Positions 57,988-64,000 of a DNA stretch of 64,000 bases are shown in pieces (the first letter of the stretch is position 1; each line of letters opens with the position of its first letter). The notes beneath the pieces were generated by a model. The model saw nothing but the letters and a program-made list of their open reading frames with translations, had not been told where the DNA came from and did not search any database. The DNA is from Verrucomicrobiota bacterium. GTDB taxonomy: Bacteria > Verrucomicrobiota > Verrucomicrobiia > CAIQCK01. The position numbers and the translations under genes are program-made. The DNA is taken from positions 124,001 through 188,000 of the forward strand of contig JACRQF010000015.1 of the NCBI GenBank assembly GCA_016222825.1. The letters are read 5' to 3'.

Positions 57988-59298
57988 TCACTTTCCGCGA
58001 CCGAAATGGCGGTCGGCGAAGCGGAGGTATTGCTCCCAGTCATACGCGGTCACATCGTGTTTGCCGGTGCGGATGTGGTAGCCGATGGTCTGGCCGACAG
58101 GATGGTTGACGGCGGGCATCTCGTCCACGCCCAGTCCTTCCCTGCCGAAAAGACGATAGACCGGCCCGGCGTTCTTTGCGGAGAGAAACTCGCCGCGCGG
58201 ATCGGCCCAGCGGTCCTCCTCGGCGCTCGCCACATAGACCGGCCGCGGCGCGGAGAGCGCGATCAGTTCGTGCTGGTCCACCGGCAGCCTGGACTCGTTG
58301 CCGGCGTATTGCTTGAAGTTGCCGCAGAACCAGTGCGGGAACGCCTTGTTGATGATCGCCGTCGTCTCGCCGAACCACCGCCGCGCGAGCGACGCGCCGC
58401 CTTCGCCGGAGTTGTTGGAGATGACGATGGCGAACCGCTCGTCCTGCGCGCCGGCCCAGAGAGCGGTCTTGCCAAGCCGCGAGTGGCCGATCACCGCCAC
58501 ATGCTTCGCGTCCACGTCGCGGTCGGTTTCCAGGTAGTCCAACGCGCGGCTCAGGCCCCACGCCCACGCGCCGATGGCGCCCCAGTCATCCGGCGCAAGC
58601 TGCGTGTTCGCGCCGTCCTTGGCGAGCGCGGCGCGGGTTGAAACCTTCCAGCCTTCGGCGAAATCCGGCTCGATGTCGCCGTAGTAAGCCGTCGCCAGCG
58701 CATAGCCGCGCGCGAGCAGCATTTCGACCTGCCAGCGGCCCGCCTCGGTGCCGCGCGAGGCTTCGGTGGCGCGGTTGTTGACGATGCCCTTGTCCTTGTT
58801 GGGGCGCATCCAGCCCGTGGAGAGCTTGACGCCGGGATCGTTCGCAACGGCGTGGTTGCCGCCGAAGCTCAGGCCGAGGAACGCCGGCACGGGCCGCTTC
58901 ACGCCGTTCGGCAGATAGACCAGCAGTTCCATCTTCGGCCCGTCCTTCGCGCCGAGGAAGCAGATCGTCACCTCGCGCCGCGTCGCCTTGCCGCCGAGCG
59001 CGTTCCTGTCCTCGGCGGTGATCTCGCACTTCATCGCCGCGGGCCGGCCCGGACTGCGGCCATAGACGTGCGCCCGGAAAAGCCCCAGCACTTCCGGCCG
59101 GCGCTTCGCGCGCCACGTCGCGGCGTCGGCGACCTTCGTGCCGTCGGCGCAGAGCAACGGATCAGGCAGCGCGTGATTGCCCGCCTTGGACTCGTCGTAG
59201 TTAACGCTTGGCGGCGGCGCGGACGCGGCGATGACGACGGCGCAGAGCAACGGCAGCGAGGCGATGACAGCGAGCGACTTGGCGAAGGTTGTGTTCAT
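57988..59298 (-). CDS. Secreted CE15-like glucuronoyl esterase
   Basis: This 436-residue alpha/beta hydrolase begins at ATG 59298 with AGAGGAAA upstream as ribosome binding site and a signal peptide (LAVIASLPLLCAVVIAASA). The catalytic block is 'VIGHSRLGKTALWAGAQDERF' (nucleophile Ser in GHSRLG) followed by 'SNNSGEGGASLARR', which is diagnostic of CE15/glucuronoyl-esterase-like proteins; the canonical G-C-S-R-x-G has His in place of Cys. 'SAPRPVYVASAEEDRWADPRGEF' and 'PAVNHPVGQTIGYH' supply the acid and His. These enzymes split the ester between glucuronoxylan and lignin or other esters. Confidence 0.87.
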   Translation of the reverse strand: MNTTFAKSLAVIASLPLLCAVVIAASAPPPSVNYDESKAGNHALPDPLLCADGTKVADAATWRAKRRPEVLGLFRAHVYGRSPGRPAAMKCEITAEDRNALGGKATRREVTICFLGAKDGPKMELLVYLPNGVKRPVPAFLGLSFGGNHAVANDPGVKLSTGWMRPNKDKGIVNNRATEASRGTEAGRWQVEMLLARGYALATAYYGDIEPDFAEGWKVSTRAALAKDGANTQLAPDDWGAIGAWAWGLSRALDYLETDRDVDAKHVAVIGHSRLGKTALWAGAQDERFAIVISNNSGEGGASLARRWFGETTAIINKAFPHWFCGNFKQYAGNESRLPVDQHELIALSAPRPVYVASAEEDRWADPRGEFLSAKNAGPVYRLFGREGLGVDEMPAVNHPVGQTIGYHIRTGKHDVTAYDWEQYLRFADRHFGRGK

Positions 59299-59442
59299 AA
59301 GATTTCCTCTCGACCCGTGGCGCGGGCGATCAGTCGGCGACGTTTCTCGTCGCTCGCTTGCCTCGGGATAGCGCGGCACAGTCTCTCGAACTCCAGCCCG
59401 TTCCACAAGTTCGGAAACCGCCCTCGCACTGCAAAACCACCC

Positions 59443-59742
59443 CTATCCCCCGCCGAACGGCGGCCAGACGCGACTGATGAAGTCGCTCATCGTCAGGGCC
59501 AGCAGGATCGTCAGCCAGTAGAAACCGACGCCGACGAAGATCCAGATGAGCCGGTGACTGTAGCGGACGTGCATGAAGTAGAGGACGACGAGGAAGGTCT
59601 TGATGAAAGCGATGGCCAGCGCCGCCGCGACGTTGAACGCGCCCAGATGCACGTATCGCACGGCGACGGTGACCACGAGCAGCACCATCAGCGCGACGAA
59701 GACGGCCACGTAGGTTTTGACGGGGATGACGTGGTTGCTCAT
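59443..59742 (-). CDS. coxD: Cytochrome c oxidase subunit IV family protein (caa3 type)
   Basis: This 99-residue protein has three membrane segments ('TYVAVFVALMVLLVVTVAV', 'NVAAALAIAFIKTFLVVLYFMH', 'LIWIFVGVGFYWLTILLAL'). The 'AIAFIKTFLVVLYFMHVRYSHRL' pattern is the CoxD/subunit IV signature of bacterial caa3 oxidases. Start at ATG 59742. It is the last gene of the oxidase operon, with coxC 8 bp upstream, and is usually required for assembly or stability rather than catalysis. Confidence 0.88.
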   Translation of the reverse strand: MSNHVIPVKTYVAVFVALMVLLVVTVAVRYVHLGAFNVAAALAIAFIKTFLVVLYFMHVRYSHRLIWIFVGVGFYWLTILLALTMSDFISRVWPPFGGG

Positions 59743-59750
59743 GGGCGTTC

Positions 59751-60384
59751 CTAGGCGATCAGATAGAGCAGCGGGAAGAGGAATATCCAGACGATGTCCA
59801 CGAAGTGCCAGTAGAGGCCGGTGATCTCCAGCGGGTTGTGATACTGCGGCGTGTATCGGCCGCGCGCGGCCTGGATGGCGATGACCAGCACGACGGCGAC
59901 GCCCGCGAGCATGTGGATGGCGTGCAGGCCGGTCATGGCGAAGTAAAGGTAGTAGAACATCTGCGCCTGCCGCGCGAGCGCGCCTTCCCACGCGAAACTT
60001 GCGCCGGGCACGAGGTGATGGACAAACTTGTCGTGATACTCGATGACCTTGATGCCGAGGAACGCGCAGCCGAAGAGCATCGTCAGGATGAGCCAGCCGA
60101 CGATGTGCGCGGGCTTCTTGCCGACCTGCGCGGAGTGGACGGCGAGGGCCATCGTCAGACTGCTGGTGAGCAGCACGGCGGTGTTGATCGCGCCGAGCAG
60201 CATGTCCAGGTGATGGCTGGCGGCGGCGAAACCCTCGGCATACTGGAACCGGTAGGCAGTGTAGCCGGCGAAGAGGCCACCGAAAAACATGATCTCCGTG
60301 GCGAGGAAAACCCACATGCCCAGCAGGGCCGATTCGCGCTGCTGGCCGGCGTCGTCGAACTGATGCGCTACGATGGCGTGTGAC

Positions 60385-60392
<8 letters not shown>
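59751..60392 (-). CDS. coxC: Cytochrome c oxidase subunit III
   Basis: This 213-residue protein has five membrane segments. Family landmarks are 'LLGMWVFLATEIMFFGGLFAGY', 'NTAVLLTSSLTMALAVHSAQ', 'HIVGWLILTMLFGCAFLGIKVIEY', 'YFAMTGLHAIHMLAGVAVVLVI' and 'NPLEITGLYWHFVDIVWIFLFPLLYL', each seen at expected positions. It is the short five-helix type that goes with caa3 oxidases. It overlaps coxA by 8 bp (its start at 60392 lies within the coxA 3' end). Confidence 0.93.
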
Positions 60393-62000
<1,608 letters not shown>

Positions 62001-62004
<4 letters not shown>

Positions 62005-62969
62005 TTCGTTTCGCTCCTTGTTTGCGCCGCCGGCACGGCCAGCGACTTGATGTAAGCGATGAGTTGGAGCAGACCCTCCTCGCTGATGATGCCTTTGAAC
62101 GTCGGCATGATCGGTTCGTAGTTCGGCAGGGGCCGCGCGTTCGGCTTGGTGATGCAGTCGCGGATATAATCCTCGTCGGCGAGCATGACCTCGCCCGATT
62201 TCAGCGTCACGCGGCTGCCATACAACCCGACCATCGTCGGCCCGCGGCCCGTGTTGTCGGCCTTGTGGCACGTCGCGCAGCCCAACTGCTGGAACAGCTT
62301 TCCGCCCGCCACGTGCATCGGCTCCGTCGCCGCGCCACCCGCGAGCCAGTTCTGGTAGTCCACGGGGTCCATCGCATAGACCCAGCCGGTCATCAGTGAG
62401 TGCTCCGTGCCGCAATACTGCGCGCAGTAGAGCCGGTATTTGCCGGGCCGCGTCGCCTCGAACCACATCGCGGTGTAGCGCCCCGGCAGCACATCGCGCT
62501 TGACGCGGAACGCCGGCACAAACAGGTCGTGAATCACGTCTTCGGAGATCATCGTGAGCTTCACCGGCCGGCCGACGGGGACGTGCAGCTCGTTGATCTC
62601 GCGCTGGCCTTCGGGGTGTTGGAACTTCCACATCCATTGCTTGCCGACCACGAACACGTCAATCGCCCCCGGCGGAATCGTGTAGATGTGGAAGAAGAGT
62701 TTCGCGCCCCAGAAGAACATGACCATCGTCAGCGCCAGCGGCACGACCGTCCAGACCAGTTCCAGCCACATGTGGCCATGCCCCGACGGGACCGGCATGT
62801 GCCCGTCACGACGCCGATATTTCACGATGAACACCGCAATCAGGACGAAGATCAGGATCGCGAAGAAGCCGCTCACCGCCACCAGGAAGAAGTAAAGCGC
62901 GTCCATGCGCCCCGCCATGCTGGAGGCTTGCTCCGGGAACAACGGAAAACCGAGCCAGTGGTTGGTCAT
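62001..62969 (-). CDS. coxB: Cytochrome c oxidase subunit II fused to cytochrome c
   Basis: This 322-residue protein has two N-terminal membrane segments ('LYFFLVAVSGFFAILIFVLIAVFIV' and 'LELVWTVVPLALTMVMFFWGAK'). The CuA cupredoxin domain has 'GKQWMWKFQHPEG' and the CuA ligands in 'CAQYCGTEHSLM'. The C-terminal cytochrome c domain has 'GCATCHKADNTGRGP' (haem-binding CATCH) and Met ligand region 'IMPTFKGIISEE'. This is the caa3 arrangement: electrons pass from the fused haem c to CuA. It overlaps both neighbours by 4 bp. Confidence 0.95.
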
Positions 62970-63787
62970 CCGGTCGCGCCTCCTTCGCGGGCTTGCCGGC
63001 CCCGCCGCTCGCGCCGCAGCAACGTGATCATCAACACCGCCAGCGCCACCACCGTCGCGACGCCGCCGGCCTGAAGCACGCGCGTCACGGCGAGACTGTA
63101 TTTGCCCGTGGCGGGGTTGTAGTGGAAACAGAACAACAGGATTTGATCCACGCGCGAGCCAATCTTGTTGGCCGACGCCTCCACCAGCGCCAGCCGCAGG
63201 TCGCGCACCGGGAACTCCACGCCGTAGAAATACCGCGCCAGCCTTCCCTGCGGCGTCAGGACCATCAGCCCGGCCGCGTGCGCATATTGTTTCGTCTCCT
63301 CATCCCACTTGTAGCGGAACCCCACCGCGCTCATGAGTTGCTGAACGGCCACCTCGTCGCCCGTCAGGAAATGCCAGCCTGCATCGCCGCCCGGCTTCGC
63401 AAATAAGCGGAGGTAGTTCTTCTTTTTCTCCGCCGCCAGCGCCGGCGTCTCGCGCGAGTTGAAGCTCACCGTGACCACCTCGAATTCCTGCCCGACGGTG
63501 AACGGCATCTTCTTCATGGCGAAGACCAGCCCGTTGAGCGTGAGCGTGCAGAGCATCGGGCACTCGTAATAAACCGGCGTGAGAATCACCGGCCGCTTGC
63601 CGAAGTAATCCGCCAGCTTCACCGTCTTGCCCGTTTCGTCGCGGAACGTCAGGTTGAGCGGCACCTGCTCGTTGAGTCGCTGGTCAATCCCCACATCCCG
63701 CAACGCCGCCGGTCGTTGTTGCGCGCGCAGGTCGGTGGCAAGAACCAGCAACACCGCCGCAAGAATCCATCGTGCGATTGTCCTCAT
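62966..63787 (-). CDS. SCO1/SenC-family copper chaperone
   Basis: This 273-residue protein starts at ATG 63787 with a signal peptide (WILAAVLLVLATDLRA). The thioredoxin-like core has 'LNLTFRDETGKTVKLADYFGKRPVILTPVYYECPMLC' in part, with the copper-binding CPMLC and His in 'QYAHAAGLMVL'. The C-terminus has an extra membrane segment ('GGVATVVALAVLMITLL') after the SCO fold, absent from classic Sco1. It inserts copper into the CuA site of CoxB, the next gene. Confidence 0.92.
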   Translation of the reverse strand: MRTIARWILAAVLLVLATDLRAQQRPAALRDVGIDQRLNEQVPLNLTFRDETGKTVKLADYFGKRPVILTPVYYECPMLCTLTLNGLVFAMKKMPFTVGQEFEVVTVSFNSRETPALAAEKKKNYLRLFAKPGGDAGWHFLTGDEVAVQQLMSAVGFRYKWDEETKQYAHAAGLMVLTPQGRLARYFYGVEFPVRDLRLALVEASANKIGSRVDQILLFCFHYNPATGKYSLAVTRVLQAGGVATVVALAVLMITLLRRERRGRQAREGGATG

Positions 63788-64000
63788 GGTTTTGCGCCTC
63801 CTTCCTCAATCTTCGCCGGCAGGCCGCGCTCGGCCAGAAGCTCGATCGCCCGCTTCACCGGAATGCGGACGATGGCTTTATCGGGGTCAACCCATGCGGA
63901 ACTGTTCAGCACCGCGTCCTCGGCGGCAAGCCATTCCTTCAAGTCCTGTGGCGCTCGCACCTGCAGCTTCGGTCCCGCATACGGCGGCCGCGCGCCCGCC
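63784..64000 (-). CDS. C-terminal part of a conserved protein upstream of SCO, 5' partial
   Basis: The minus frame is open from the window edge to the TGA at 63784-63786, giving about 71 residues. It contains 'WVDPDKAIVRIPVKRAIELL' followed by AERGLPAKIEEG. Proteins ending in 'WVDxxKgvVRIPIxRAMxLLAxRGLP' sit before SCO genes in many oxidase operons; I recall the pattern but cannot name the function. The stop overlaps the SCO start (ATGA), so it is the preceding gene of the operon. The N-terminus is outside the window. Confidence 0.65.
   Translation of the reverse strand, partial: AGARPPYAGPKLQVRAPQDLKEWLAAEDAVLNSSAWVDPDKAIVRIPVKRAIELLAERGLPAKIEEGGAKP

Overview
The window is a GC-rich, gene-dense stretch of bacterial chromosome. 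Gene content points to the PVC group, most likely Verrucomicrobiota: a hydrazine-synthase-alpha-like multihaem propeller protein, many large secreted carbohydrate-active or esterase-like proteins, a LutABC set, a caa3 oxidase fused to cytochrome c, and a big surface-polysaccharide locus. No rRNA, tRNA or ribosomal marker is present, so the phylum call is an inference.

Layout. (1) 1-17250: secreted or envelope proteins. These are a 5'-truncated YVTN-propeller/dihaem cytochrome, an HzsA-like propeller with three CXXCH motifs, a DUF4432 protein, and a minus-strand trio (N-acyl-D-amino-acid deacylase family, SGNH hydrolase, transglutaminase-like) joined by ATGA overlaps. A convergent pair of very large secreted proteins follows: a six-hairpin glycosidase-like protein and a LamG/beta-helix protein. 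(2) 17630-21709: alpha-glucan phosphorylase, a small lipoprotein with a strong terminator-like hairpin, and a PQQ-propeller protein, then a decayed transposase remnant (about 21712-21984). (3) 22058-26882: a Wzc-like tyrosine kinase/co-polymerase, a Wza-like export lipoprotein and a Wzy/O-antigen-ligase protein with a C-terminal TPR-like region. (4) 26950-32433: lutA and lutB, then a GT2 and an FkbM methyltransferase that separate them from lutC, then a UbiA-type prenyltransferase of the decaprenyl-phosphate phosphoribosyltransferase type. (5) 32517-54642: a plus-strand glycan locus headed by a GbsR/MarR-like regulator with a palindromic operator and a NusG/RfaH-like antiterminator. It continues with an ABC O-antigen exporter (Wzm/Wzt), glycosyltransferases, a sugar formyltransferase, epimerases and two PLP aminotransferases. 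It also holds a nucleotidyltransferase-kinase fusion, HisH/HisF/WbpG amidotransferase genes and WbpB/WbpD/WbpE homologues. The inferred product is a surface glycan carrying diacetamido-uronic acid residues, possibly converted to acetamidino forms and possibly N-formylated. (6) 54685-57875: a membrane protein and a second O-antigen-polymerase-like protein on the minus strand. (7) 57988-64000: a CE15-like esterase and a caa3 oxidase operon on the minus strand (SCO, coxB, coxA, coxC, coxD), entered through the C-terminus of one more gene.

The features that gene calls do not explain are repeats. A 73-76 bp palindromic element with 24-25 nt arms sits in frame inside two unrelated genes (3335-3410 and 18798-18870), both times in a presumed loop. 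A 13-unit tandem array of alternating 21/20-bp units lies at 39166-39433. Two heptanucleotide arrays occur: one inside the beta-helix gene, where unit changes would frameshift it, and one exactly filling the nusG-permease spacer. A GTTCAG-N6-CTGAAC palindrome lies just upstream of the GbsR-like start codon.
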